Assembly: GCA_963738365.1 (NCBI GenBank)
Contig: CAVTWH010000007.1
Coordinates: 682,001 to 746,000 of the forward strand
DNA length: 64,000 nt
DNA from: CAVTWH01 sp963738365
Lineage (GTDB): Bacteria > Actinomycetota > Actinomycetes > Mycobacteriales > Micromonosporaceae
Reading direction: 5' to 3'
The position numbers and the translations under genes are program-made. Each line of letters begins with the position of its first letter. Position 1 is the first letter of the stretch. This document shows, in pieces, positions 48,316 through 57,967 of this stretch. Under the pieces are notes generated by a model, which saw only the letters and a list, made by a program, of their open reading frames with translations, was not told the origin of the DNA and did not search any database.

Positions 48316-48617
48316 TCGCGGTGATCGCCCTGCTGGCGGTGGGTACCTACGGATTCCGGCTCGGCGGCGTGCTGCTGCACGACCGGCTGCGTCTGCCGGC
48401 GCCGCTGGCCCGGGTGCTGCCGCTGGCCGCCGTCGCGCTGCTCGCCGCCCTGGTGGCCACCTCGGCGCTGACCGCCGACGGCGGCTTCGCTGGCTGGGCC
48501 CGCCCGGCCGGCGTGCTGGCCGGCCTGGTGGCGGCGCTGTGCCGGCTGCCGTTCGTGGCGGTGGTGGCCATCGCCGCCGGTACCGCCGCGCTGCTGCGCG
48601 TCCTGGGCGTGGCCTGA
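48309..48617 (+). CDS. azlD: AzlD-family small permease subunit (102 aa)
   Basis: Three to four membrane segments (VLIAVIALLAVGTYGFRLGG, RVLPLAAVALLAALVATSAL, ARPAGVLAGLVAALCRLPFV). GTG 48309 overlaps the azlC stop (GTGCTGA), the usual coupling of the pair. Confidence 0.88.
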   Translation: MLIAVIALLAVGTYGFRLGGVLLHDRLRLPAPLARVLPLAAVALLAALVATSALTADGGFAGWARPAGVLAGLVAALCRLPFVAVVAIAAGTAALLRVLGVA

Positions 48618-48632
48618 CGACGCGGCGTCGGG

Positions 48633-49245
48633 TCAGATCTTCTGGCCGACCCTGACCTGGGGCTTGGGGATGCGCAGCTTCCGGATGCTGATCGAGCGCA
48701 TCAGCACGTAGAAGATACAGGCCGCGGGCGCCCTGCGTCTCCTTGGGCATCCGCTCGGCGGCCAGCCGGCGGATCTTGCGGACGCTGCAGCCAGGTGTCC
48801 ACCAGGGTGGCCAGCATCATGAAGATCAGCAGTCCGTTGGCGGCCGACCGGATCATCACCGGGAACACCCCGGTGGAGAAGCAGCAGCACCCCGAACAGG
48901 CCGAAGAACAGGATCGTCGCCACGTTGAACCGGCTGTCGACCACGTTGCGGGCGAGCCGACGGACCGGCCCCTTGTCTTCGGGCGAGCAGGTACTTCTCC
49001 TCGCCGGCCATCATGCCCTGCCGGCTGCGCTCGCGCAGTTCGCGCTGCTCGTCGCGGGTCCGCGGGCGTAGGCCTCTGCGGTCGGCCGGCTTCGGCGCGG
49101 CGGCCAGCCGGGGTCGCGGACCGGACGCTTGCGGCGTCGCCTCACCCTTCTTCGGGGTGTACGCGCGCGACGGCGCGCTGGTCACGCCGGGGAGGCCTCG
49201 GCAACCGGCTCGGCGGGGCGCGGTCGACTGGCGACGAAAGAGCAT
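48633..49245 (-). CDS. DUF3043 membrane protein, frameshifted
   Basis: Basic, disordered N-terminus (SAPSRAYTPKKGEATP, PRTRDEQRELRERSRQGMMA, GEEKYLLAR) and two membrane segments (FNVATILFFGLFGVLLLLH; ANGLLIFMMLATLVDTW in another frame), ending RSISIRKLRIPKPQVRVGQ. This matches the actinobacterial DUF3043 family, unknown function. Frame changes near 48740, 48785, 48880, 48980, 49130 and 49195. Confidence 0.75.
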
Positions 49246-49341
49246 GCCACGCCGGAAGGGTAGCCGATGCCGGCGCCGGTATCCGCCCGGCGCCCGACCC
49301 CGCCCGTGCAGGTGAGCGGACCGGGCGGGGCCGCTGGGGCG

Positions 49342-50666
49342 TCAGGGGCGCTCGGCGTGCGCGCCGAGCGCGGCGAGCTTGGCGTCGAAGTCCTCGTACC
49401 CCCGGTTGATCAGGTTGACGCCGTAGACGTTGCGAGGTGCCCTCGGCGGCCAGCGCCGCGATCAGGTGGCTGAAGCCACCCCGCAGGTCGGGGATGACCA
49501 GGTCGGCGGCGTGCAGCTTGGACGGGCCGGCGATCACCGCCGAGTGCCGGAAGTCACGGCGGCCGAACCGGCACGGGGTGCCGCCCAGGCAGTCCCGGTA
49601 CACCTGGATGGTGGCGCCCATGGTGTTCAGCGCGTCGGTGTAGCCGAACCGCCGCTCGTACACCGTCTCGTGCACGATCGACAGGCCGCGGGCCTGGGTG
49701 AGCGCGACCACCAGCGGCTGCTGCCAGTCGGTCATGAAGCCGGGGTGCACGTCGGTCTCCAGGGCCACCGCGCGCAGCTCGTCGCCCGGGTGCCAGAACC
49801 GGATGCCGCCGGTGGGCGAGTCGTCCACCTCGAAGGCGCCGCCGACCGCGGTGAACACGTTCAGGAAGGTCATCATGTCGACCTGCCGGGCGCCGCGCAC
49901 CATGATGTCGCCCTTGGTGGCCAGCGCGGCGCAGGCCCAGCTGGCCGCCTCCAGCCGGTCGGCGATCGGGCGGTGGTCGTAGCCGCGCAGCCGGGGTACG
50001 CCCTCGATCTCGATCACCCGGTCGGTGTGCACCTTGATGATCGCGCCCATCTTCTGCAGTACGCAGATCAGGTCGATGATCTCCGGCTCGACGGCGGCGT
50101 TGCGCAGCTCGGTGACGCCCTCGGCGCGGACCGCGGTCAGCAGCACCTGCTCGGTCGCGCCGACGCTCGGGTAGGGCAGCTCGAACTTGGTGCCGTGCAG
50201 CCCGTTCGGGGCGGTCAGGTGCAGCCCCTCGGGCGCCTTGTCGACCACCGCGCCGAACTGGCGCAGCGCGGCCAGGTGGAAGTCGATCGGCCGGTCGCCG
50301 ATGTGGCAGCCGCCGAGGTCCGGGATGAACGCGTGGCCGAGCCGGTGCAGCAGCGGCCCGCAGAACAGGATCGGGATGCGGCTGGAGCCGGCGTGCACGT
50401 TGATCTCGTCGACGTCGGCGCGCCCACGTTCGTCGGTGTCGAAGCGGAAGGTGCCGTCCTCGCTCGCTGACCTCGACGCCGTGCAGCTCGAGCAGGCCGC
50501 GGACCACCTCGACGTCGCGGATCTTCGGGACGTCGTGCAGCGTGCTCGGGGTGTCGCCGAGCAGGGCCGCCACCATCGCCTTGGAGACGAGGTTCTTGGC
50601 GCCGCGCACCCGGATCTCGCCGTGCAGCGGCGCGCCGCCGTGTACGCGCAGAACGTCCTTGGTCAC
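49342..50666 (-). CDS. murA: UDP-N-acetylglucosamine 1-carboxyvinyltransferase-type enzyme, frameshifted
   Basis: First committed step of peptidoglycan: enolpyruvyl transfer from PEP to UDP-GlcNAc. VHGGAPLHGEIRVRGAKNLV has the family Lys-Asn pair. SSRIPILFCGPLLHRLGHAF, LPYPSVGATEQVLLTAVRAE, FMTDWQQPLVVALTQARGLS and RGGFSHLIAALAAEGTS follow. The usual active-site Cys loop is replaced by GCHIGDRPIDFHLAALRQFG, where I see no Cys-x-Ile-Gly motif of the fosfomycin-sensitive type beyond GGCHIG. GTG 50666 has GGAGGA upstream. Two frame changes, near 49436 and 50465. Confidence 0.88.
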
Positions 50667-50868
50667 GCAATCCTCCAACGCTGGAGTGGGACGGGGAGCA
50701 GCGGGCAGTCACTGCGCGTAGCGGATCAGGCCCAGACGGCTTGGGGGAGCCGGGCACAAACCTATCGCTGAAGACCTGACTGCGCAGCATAGCGGCAAAC
50801 GCCGGGTGATGTATCCCCACAGCGTGCAGGTCTGTCGCAAACTACGGTGCGTAGTCGGACACCTACGG
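50667..50868. other. 202-base gap between nadA and murA
   Basis: Both flanking genes read leftwards. ACTACG-n3-CGTAGT (50841-50855) is a short palindrome just past the nadA stop and could be a weak terminator. TATGCT, a possible -10 for murA, occurs on the minus strand near 50790. No gene seen. Confidence 0.4.
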
Positions 50869-52058
50869 TTACGGCAGTGCCAGCATCCGGTCCAGCGCCG
50901 ACGCGGGCGTAGCCGGCGGTGCGTTCGTCCACCGTGATCCGGTTGGGTACCCGGCCGGCGACCAGCTCCTCCAGCGCCCAGACCAGGTGCGGCAGGTCGA
51001 TGCGGTTCATCGTGGAGCAGTAGCAGACGGTCTTCTCCAGGAAGCTGATCCGCTTGTCCGGGTGCGCGTTCGCCAGCCGGCGCACCAGGTTCAGCTCGGT
51101 GCCCAAGGCCCACGCCGAGCCGGCCGGGGCCGCCTCGATAGTGCCGGATGATGTACTCGGTCGAGCCGACGTAGTCGGCCGCGGTCACCACCTCGTAGCG
51201 GCACTCGGGGTGCACCAGGACGTTGACCCCCGGCACCCGCTCGCGCATCTCGCTGCACGTTGGCCAGGGTGAACCGGCCGTGCACCGAGCAGTGCCCGCG
51301 CCAGAGGATCATCTTCGCGGCGCGCAGCTGCTCGTCGGTGAGGCCGCCGCCCGGCTTGTGCGGGTCCCACAGCACGCAGTCGGCCAGCGACAGGCCGAGT
51401 TCCCGGACCGCGGTGTTGCGGCCCAGGTGCTGGTCGGGCAGGAAGAGCACCTTGCGCCGCCGGCCTGGCTCGAACGACCAGGTCCAGCGCCCGCTCGGGC
51501 GTTGGAGGAGGTACACACCACGCCGCCGCGCTCGCCGACGAAGCCCTTGATGTCGGCGGAGGAGTTCATGTAGGTGACCGGGACGGTCGCCTCGGCGAGC
51601 CCAGCTCTACGAGCCGGTCCCAGGCGGTCTCCACCTGGGACAGCACCGCCATGTCGGCCATCGAGCAGCCGGCCGCCAGGTCCGGCAGCACCACCTTCTG
51701 CTCGGGCGCCGGTGAGGATGTCGGCGCTCTCCGCCATGAAGTGCACGCCGCAGAAGACGATGAACTCGGCGTCCGGCCGGGCCGCCGCGTCGCGGGCCAG
51801 CTTGAACGAGTCGCCGGTGACGTCGGCGAACTGGATCACCTCGTCGCGCTGGTAGTGGTGGCCGAGGATGAACACCCGGTCGCCCAGCGCCGCCTGGGCC
51901 GCGGCGGCGCGGGCCACCAGCTCGGGGTCGCTCGGGGCGGGCAGGTCGCCGGGGCAGTCCACGCCGCGCTCGGACTGCTCGTCGGTGCCCCGGCCGAGCA
52001 GCAGCAGTGCGGTGGCGGTGGGGCCGGGCTCAATAAAGATCGCGGTCACGCTCCCCAT
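50869..52058 (-). CDS. nadA: Quinolinate synthase A, frameshifted
   Basis: [4Fe-4S] enzyme condensing iminoaspartate and dihydroxyacetone phosphate into quinolinate for NAD. Blocks: GDRVFILGHHYQRDEVIQFA, DVTGDSFKLARDAAA, FIVFCGVHFMAESADIL (cluster Cys), VPVTYMNSSADIKGFVGERG, FLPDQHLGRNTAVRELGL, LVHPECRYEVVTAADYVGST (Cys) and EKTVCYCSTMNRIDLPHL (Cys). At least six frame changes. The end is TAA at 50869-50871. ATG 52058 is used. With nadE at the left edge this is the second NAD gene in the window, but the nadB and nadC partners are not here. Confidence 0.9.
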
Positions 52059-52119
52059 GGTCGCACAGCGCCGATGCCCGCCCGATCCGCCGAGGCGTGA
52101 CGTGCGAGACTCGGCGACC

Positions 52120-53248
52120 GTGCGGGTACTGATCTGTCCGGACAAGTTCGCCGGTACGCTCACCGCCGCCGAGGTGGCCGCCGCCGTGGCCGCCGGCTGG
52201 GCGCAGGCGGCCCCCCGCGACGACCTGCGCCTGCGCCCGCTGGCCGACGGCGGCCCCGGCTTCCTCGACGTGGTCGCAGGCCGCCGTGGGCGGGGTCCGG
52301 ACGGCGGTACCCGCCACCGACCCGCTCGGCCGCCCGGCCCAGGCCGACCTGCTCCGGTCGGCGAGACCGGCGTACCTGGAGTGCGCCCAGACCTGTGGCC
52401 TGCACCTGCTCGCCCCCGCCGAACGCGACCCGAAAACCACCACCTCGTACGGCCTGGGCGCGCTGGTCAGCGCCGCGGTGGAGGCCGGCTGCCGGCGAGG
52501 TCGTCGTCGGGCTGGGCGGCTCGGCCACCAACGACGCGGGCGCCGGACTCCTCGCCGCCCTGGGCGCCGCGCCGCTGGACCCGGCCGGGTACGCCCTGCC
52601 CTACGGCGGGGCCGCGCTGCTGGGCTGCGCCGCGCTCGGTGGCGCAGCCCCGGCTGCGCGGCGTCCAGCTGGTCGCGGCCACCGACGTCACCTCGCCGCT
52701 GACCGGCCTGTACGGCGCCAGCGCGGTGTTCGGCCCGCAGAAGGGCGCCAGCCGGGAGGACGTACTGCTGCTGGACGCGGCGCTCACCCGTTTCGGCCAG
52801 GTGCTGCAGGCGCTGCCCGGCTGCCCGCCCGAGCTGGCCGCCCTGCCGGGCGGCGGGCGCGGCCGGCGGGCTCGGGGCGGCGCTGCTGGCGCTGGGCGGC
52901 ACCGTGGTCTCCGGCATCGGCCTGGTCCGGGAGCTGACCGGGCTGGACGCCGAGCTGGACGGAGGCGGACCTGGTGATCACCGGGGAGGGCGGCTTCGAC
53001 GACCAGTCGCTGCGCGGCAAGGTGGTCGGCGGGCGTGGCCGGCGCCGCCCGCGACCTGGGGCTGCCGTGTCTGGTGGTGGGCGGGCGGTCGACCGCCGGG
53101 CGGCGGGAGGCGATGGCGGCCGGGGTGAGCGAGGTCTCACACGCTGGTCGAGCACTTCGGCTGGGTCGAGGCGGCGCTGGCCCGTCCGGCGGAGGGCCTG
53201 ACCGCGCTCGGTCGGCGCCTGGCCGGCCAGTGGAGCCGCGGCGCCTGA
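52120..53248 (+). CDS. Glycerate kinase, frameshifted
   Basis: GlxK/GarK-family kinase phosphorylating D-glycerate. VLICPDKFAGTLTAAEVAAA, RLRPLADGGPGFLDVV, TSYGLGALVSAAVEAG, VVVGLGGSATNDAGAGLLAA, TDVTSPLTGLYGASAVFGPQ, KGASREDVLLLDAAL, and DLVITGEGGFDDQSLRGKV are visible across about six frame changes. GTG 52120. It is divergent from nadA. Confidence 0.87.
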
Positions 53249-53371
53249 TTCCCGGCCCGCGACACGCGCCCGGCACGCCGGTGGAGCGGCGGGAACGTGA
53301 CGCAGGACACCGGGTGACGGCCGGAAAACCGCGTGCGACGATGGGAATGTCGTCCGCGGCGGCTAGCGTTG

Positions 53372-53405
53372 TTGTCGCTGACGAGACCAGTATCTTGTCG
53401 CTGAC
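53372..53405 (+). repeat. Direct repeat before erpA
   Basis: TTGTCGCTGAC occurs at 53372 and 53395, 23 bases apart, in the 229-base gap before the iron-sulfur carrier gene. The spacing of about two helical turns suggests a protein site, but nothing more can be said. Confidence 0.35.
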
Positions 53406-53477
53406 AGGACCGACCCACCCGTTCGGTGGCCGCCCACGCCGGGCGCCGAGCGCCTAGCACCCAGCGGGAGCAGAGCC

Positions 53478-53846
53478 GTGACCGTAAGCGAGAGCGAGCA
53501 GCAGACGCAGTCCACCGTCGTCCTCACCGAGGTCGCCGCCGAAAAGGTCAAGGCGCTGCTCGACCAGGAGGGCCGTGACGACCTGCGGCTGCGCGTCGCC
53601 GTACAGCCGGGTGGCTGCTCCGGCCTTCGCTACCAGCTGTTCTTCGACGAGCGCTCGCTGGACGGGGACGTCGTCACCGAGTTCCCGACCGGCGACGGCA
53701 CCGTCGAGGTCGTGGTCGACCGGATGAGCGCGCCGTACCTCGCCGGCGCCACGATCGACTTCGCCGACCGGATCGACGCCCAGGGCTTCACCATCGACAA
53801 CCCCAACGCCTCGGGCTCCTGCGCCTGCGGCGACTCGTTCCACTGA
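53478..53846 (+). CDS. erpA: Iron-sulfur cluster carrier, HesB/ErpA type (122 aa)
   Basis: A-type carrier delivering [2Fe-2S] or [4Fe-4S] clusters. The three ligand cysteines are in VQPGGCSGLRYQLFFD and NPNASGSCACGDSFH. The frame is intact. GTG 53478 after GGGAG. It lies next to the respiratory genes, whose Rieske protein QcrA needs a cluster. Confidence 0.95.
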   Translation: MTVSESEQQTQSTVVLTEVAAEKVKALLDQEGRDDLRLRVAVQPGGCSGLRYQLFFDERSLDGDVVTEFPTGDGTVEVVVDRMSAPYLAGATIDFADRIDAQGFTIDNPNASGSCACGDSFH

Positions 53847-53871
53847 CCCGCGCCGCACCGACCAGTACGTT

Positions 53872-53916
53872 CACCGCGCCACCGCCGCCCGGCCGCCGGG
53901 TGACGGTGGCGCGGTG
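53872..53916 (+). terminator. Hairpin terminator after erpA
   Basis: Perfect 13-base stem (53872-53884 with 53904-53916). Confidence 0.7.
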
Positions 53917-54018
53917 CCGTGTGTAGCGGCGGTCCGGGCGGCGCTGCCAGCCGGGGCAGCGGTAGGCTGCGGTCCCAGGTGCGCGTCCGAGCCGCCGGCC
54001 GACCGTTCTGGGGTACGC

Positions 54019-55008
54019 ATGCGGATCGCCGTCACCGGCTCGATCGCCACCGATCACCTGATGCACTTTCCGGGACGGTTCGCCGAGCAGCTGCTCGCCG
54101 ACCAGCTGCACAAGGTGTCGCTGTCGTTCCTGGTCGACGACCTGGTGGTACGGCGCGGCGGGATCGCCGCCAACATCGCCTTCGGGATGGCCCTGCTCGG
54201 CCTGCGCCCGATCCTGGTCGGGGCGGTCGGTGCCGACTTCGCCGACTACCGGTCCTGGCTGGAGCGGCACGGCGTCGACTGCGACTCGGTACACGTCAGC
54301 GAGGTGGCGCACACCGCCCGGTTCGTCTGCACCACCGACGAGGACATGTGCCAGATCGCCTCGTTCTACGCCGGTGCGATGGCCGAGGCGCGCAACATCG
54401 AGCTGGCCCCGGTCGCCGACCGGCTCGGCGGCCTGGACCTGGTGATCGTCAGCGCCAACGACCCCGAGGCGATGCTGCGCCACTCGCAGGAGAGCCGCCA
54501 GCGCGGGTACGCCGTTCGTCGCCGACCCGTCCCAGCAGCTCGCCCGGATGTCCGGGGAGCAGGTGCGCCCAGCTCATCGACGGCGCCGGCTACCTGCTCA
54601 CCAACGACTACGAGAAGGAGCTGCTGGAGAACAAGACCGGGCTGTCCGGCAGCGCCAGGTCCTGGACCGGGTCGGCGTACGGGTCACCACGCTCGGCAAG
54701 GACGGCGTGCAGATCACCGGCCGGGGCATCGAGCCGGTCGACGGTACCGGTCGCCAAGGTGGGCCAGGCGTACGACCCGACCGGGGTCGGCGACGGGTTC
54801 CGGGCCGGCTTCTTCACCGGCCGTGTCCTGGGGGCTGGCTGCGAGCGCAGCGCCGAGGTCGGCTGCGCTGCTCGCGGCGCTGGTCCTGGAGACCGTCGGC
54901 ACCCAGGAGTACCAGCTGCGCCCGGACGAGTTCGGCAAGCGGCTGGCCGAGTCCTACGGCGACGAGGCCGCCGCCGAGGTGGCCCCGTTCCTGCCCGGCG
55001 CGCTGTGA
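54019..55008 (+). CDS. PfkB-family carbohydrate or nucleoside kinase, frameshifted
   Basis: Ribokinase-fold kinase like mycobacterial adenosine kinase, which holds the same place near ctaC there. MRIAVTGSIATDHLMHFPGR, LVVRRGGIAANIAFGMALLG, LVGAVGADFADYRSWLERHG, VADPSQQLARMSG and the catalytic AYDPTGVGDGFRAGFFTG (DTxGAGD type) are present. Five or so frame changes between 54515 and 54870. ATG 54019. The substrate, adenosine or a sugar, is not certain. Confidence 0.85.
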   Translation: MRIAVTGSIATDHLMHFPGRFAEQLLADQLHKVSLSFLVDDLVVRRGGIAANIAFGMALLGLRPILVGAVGADFADYRSWLERHGVDCDSVHVSEVAHTARFVCTTDEDMCQIASFYAGAMAEARNIELAPVADRLGGLDLVIVSANDPEAMLRHSQESRQRGYAVRRRPVPAARPDVRGAGAPSSSTAPATCSPTTTRRSCWRTRPGCPAAPGPGPGRRTGHHARQGRRADHRPGHRAGRRYRSPRWARRTTRPGSATGSGPASSPAVSWGLAASAAPRSAALLAALVLETVGTQEYQLRPDEFGKRLAESYGDEAAAEVAPFLPGAL

Positions 55009-55015
55009 CTGCGGT

Positions 55016-55240
55016 TCAGCGCAGGCGGCGGATGTCGTAGCTGTCCGGCGCCGGGCTGCCCAGGTATTCCTGGCCCCGGATGCGGCACCAGGCCGGGATG
55101 TCGTTGGCGGCCGCCGGGTCGTCGGCCAGCACCCGGACCACGCCGCCCATGGGCACCCCGGGCAGCCGGCGGGCCAGTGCGATCACCGGTAGCGGGCAGC
55201 GCTGTCCCCGGCAGTCCAGCAGCTCCGGCTCGTCACTCAC
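55016..55240 (-). CDS. TusA-like sulfurtransferase (74 aa)
   Basis: Small sulfur carrier. The TusA motif is in LLDCRGQRCPLPVIALARRL, with the active Cys followed by Pro. GTG 55240 overlaps the stop of the cysteine desulfurase (GTGA), so persulfide would be handed from that enzyme to this one. Final acceptor unknown. Confidence 0.87.
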   Translation of the reverse strand: MSDEPELLDCRGQRCPLPVIALARRLPGVPMGGVVRVLADDPAAANDIPAWCRIRGQEYLGSPAPDSYDIRRLR

Positions 55241-56386
55241 AGGCCGGCCACCCCGGCCTCCGCGCGGACCGCCGCCACCAGGCCGGGCAGCGTGTCCAGC
55301 AGCCGGTCGACCGCTTCGGCCGGGGTGCCGCGGGGCAGCGAGATCCGGACGTTGCCGTGCGAGAGCACCCCCATCGCCTCCAGCACGTGACTGGGGCGCA
55401 GCGTGGCGGAGGTGCAGGACGAGCCGGACGACACGGCGAAGCCGGCCCGGTCGAGGGCGTGCAGCAGCGCCTCGCCGTCGACGTAGAGGCAGGAGAAGGT
55501 CACCAGGTGCGGCAGCCGGTGTTCGGGGTCGCCGACCACCTCCACGTCCGGGACCTGCGCGGCCACCCGTTCCCGGATCCGGCCCACCAGCGCGCGCAGC
55601 CGGGTCAGCTCGGCGTCCCCTTCGGCCAGCACGGCGCGCAGCGCCGCGGCGGCGGCCACCACGGCCGGCAGGTCGGCGGTACCCGGCTGGTCGAGGCTGC
55701 CCGCCTCGGCGCCCGGCCAGGGCGACACCCACCGGGTGCCCTTGCGGACCACCAGGACGCCGACCCCGGGCGGGCCGCCCCACTTGTGCGCGCTGGCCGC
55801 CAGCAGCGACCAGCCAGCCGGTACCGGCTGCCAGGTCAGCGCCGCGGCGGCGTCGGTGAACACCGGCACCCCGGCCGCCCCGGCGGCCGCAAACACCTCG
55901 GGCAGCGGCTGGCTGGTACCGGCCTCGTGGCTGGCGGCGATGACGGCGGCCAGCGCCACGCCGGGGGTAGCCACGGCGGCGCGGAAAGCGTCCAGGTCCA
56001 GCCGGCCCAGCCGGTCCACGCCCACTGCCACCGCCCGGCCCCCGGCCGCCTGGTGCGCGTCGACCGCCTGCAGCACCGCCGAGTGTTCGATGCTGGAGTG
56101 CAGCACGCGTATCCCCGGCGCGGCGCCGGCCGGCCAGCGCGCCGGCCACGGCCGCCTGGGCGGCGGCCGTACCACTGGCGGTGAAGCCGACCTCGTCCGG
56201 GCGTACCCCCAGGGATTCGGCGACCGCGGCCCGGGCCGCATCGAGCAGCTGGCGGGCGCGCCGGCCCGGGGCGTAGAGCTTGGCCGGGCCGACCCAGCCG
56301 TCGGCGGACGCCGCGGTCCAGGCCCGGGCCACCACCGGGTGCGGCGGGACGCCGGCCGCCGCGTCCAGATAGGTGTAGCTGCCCAC
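55237..56386 (-). CDS. Cysteine desulfurase, one frameshift
   Basis: PLP enzyme of the NifS/IscS class. YLDAAAGVPPHPVVARAW, SSIEHSAVLQAVDAHQAAGG, ASHEAGTSQPLPEVFAAA, the PLP lysine in SAHKWGGPPGVGVLVV, and the persulfide cysteine in VSSGSSCTSATLRPSHVLEA. The N-terminal 90 residues are in another frame, joined near 56135. The start is GTG 56386, preceded by a -10 box TACCGT. The TusA partner follows directly. Confidence 0.88.
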
Positions 56387-56393
56387 ACCGGCA

Positions 56394-56399
56394 ACGGTA
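56394..56399 (-). promoter_or_regulatory. -10 element of a likely leaderless promoter
   Basis: TACCGT on the minus strand, seven bases before the GTG at 56386. Confidence 0.4.
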
Positions 56400-56544
56400 G
56401 TGTGCCCGGCGCGCCGGCCGGACGGCGCGCCCAAGGTCGACCCCCACCCCGAGGCGGGGCCTCCAGGTCGAGTAATGTCGCGCTCGTCGGTGACGCCGCA
56501 CCGCGCATCGTCGCGGTACGCCGCTGCTAGGAAGGCAGGAGCAG

Positions 56545-57442
56545 GTGGTCGCACGGGGCAGTGAGGAGCAGGTGAGCAGGCGGACCGGCCGGATGGCCCG
56601 AGTCGCCGGCCTGACCGGCATTGCCGTCGTCGCGCTGGTCGCCCTCAGCGGCTGCAGCGTCGACGACGTGTTCTACTTCGGCTGGCCCAAGGGCGGCATC
56701 ACCGATCAGTCGCAGAAGATGTTCAACCTGTGGATCGGGTCGGTCATCGCCGCCCTGGCGGTCGGCGTGTTCGTCTGGGGCCTGATCTTCTGGTGCGTGG
56801 TGCGCTACCGCAAGCGCGGCGACGAGCTGCCCCCGCAGACCCGGTACAACATGCCGCTGGAGATGCTCTACTCGGTGCTGCCGTTCCTGGTCATCGCGGT
56901 GCTGTTCTACTACACGGCGATCACCGAGACGGACGTCAACAAGGTCAGCGCCCATCCGGACGTGACGGTCCAGGTGGAGGCGTTCAAGTGGAACTGGCGG
57001 TTCACCTACCCGGACGCCAAGGACGCCTCCGGTCAGCCGGTCTCCACCATCGGCGCCAGTGACTACATCCCGGTGCTGGTGGTACCGACCAACCGGACGG
57101 TGCTGTTCAAGGAGCACTCGGCCGACGTCATCCACTCGTTCTGGGTGCCCGAGCTGCTGTTCAAGCGCGACGTCTTCCCGGGCAACGTGCACAACGCCTT
57201 CCAGGTGACCATCGTCAAGGAGGGTGCGTACGTCGGCCGCTGCGCCGAACTGTGCGGCACCTACCACTCGATGATGAACTTCGAGCTGCGGGCCGTGTCC
57301 GACCGAGGACTACCAGGCGTTCCTCAAGGCCAAGCAGGCCGGGCAGAGCACGCCGGAGGCGCTGCAGTCGATCGGGCAGAGCCCGTTCGCCACCACCACC
57401 GTGCCGTTCGACACCAAGCGCACCGCCGACAACGGCGGCTGA
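56545..57442 (+). CDS. ctaC: Cytochrome c oxidase subunit II, one frameshift
   Basis: CuA-bearing subunit of aa3 oxidase. Lipoprotein-type signal (VALVALSGCSVDD). Two membrane segments (FNLWIGSVIAALAVGVFVWG, MLYSVLPFLVIAVLFYY). CuA ligands HSFWVPELLF, GRCAELCGTYHSMM. A one-base insertion near 57305 breaks the end; in the right frame it continues EDYQAFLKAKQAGQ to PFDTKRTADNGG and TGA at 57440. GTG 56572, which has GAGGAG before it, is an equally possible start. It is followed by ctaF, as in mycobacteria. Confidence 0.93.
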
Positions 57443-57463
57443 GGCCGGGAACGAGGTCTGATC

Positions 57464-57905
57464 ATGAGGAGCGAGTAGCGCCTCTTCGGGCTGCTCTCCG
57501 CGTTCCTGTTCGTGGCAGCGGCCGTGTACTGGTTCTGGACCAGGGGCGTCGCGGACACCCCGGGCAACGCGGCCGGCCCCGACTGGATCGGCACCACCGC
57601 ACTGATCCTGTCCGGCCTGCTCTGCGCCATGGTGGGGGCGAGCCTGTTCATCGTGTCGCTGCGCATCGACCCGCGCCCGGAGGACAAGCCGGACGCGGAG
57701 ATGACCGAGGGCGCCGGCGAGGTCGGCTTCTTCAGCCCGGGCAGCTACTGGCCGTTCGGCATCGCGGTGGCCGGCTCGGTGGCCGGCCTGGGCCTGGTCT
57801 TCTGGGAGCCCTGGCTGATCGCGGCTCGGCCTGATCTGCGTCCTGGTGACCGCCGGTGGCCTGCTCTTCGAGTACTACACGGGCTCGCGCCGCGCGACCG
57901 AGTAG
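57464..57905 (+). CDS. ctaF: Cytochrome c oxidase subunit IV, in-frame TAG at codon 5 and one frameshift
   Basis: Actinobacterial membrane subunit of aa3 oxidase: a hydrophobic segment at once (RLFGLLSAFLFVAAAVYWFW), AGPDWIGTTALILSGLLCAM, VGASLFIVSLRIDPRPEDKP, FFSPGSYWPFGIAVAGSVA, and the end LLFEYYTGSRRATE. ATG AGG AGC GAG is followed by TAG at 57476, where relatives have an aromatic residue, then RLFGLL. An extra G near 57827 shifts the last 28 residues. Both are probably sequence errors. Without them it is about 146 residues, the family size. Confidence 0.85.
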
Positions 57906-57916
57906 CCCCGCTTGCC

Positions 57917-57956
57917 ACCAGCGCCCCGTCCGGCTCTCCGGGCGGGGCGCTGTGGT
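57917..57956. terminator. Bidirectional terminator between ctaF and trpD
   Basis: Long hairpin with two small internal mismatches (CACC, GCGCCCCG and CCGG arms) in the convergent gap. Confidence 0.65.
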
Positions 57957-57967
57957 GTGTGCCGGGG

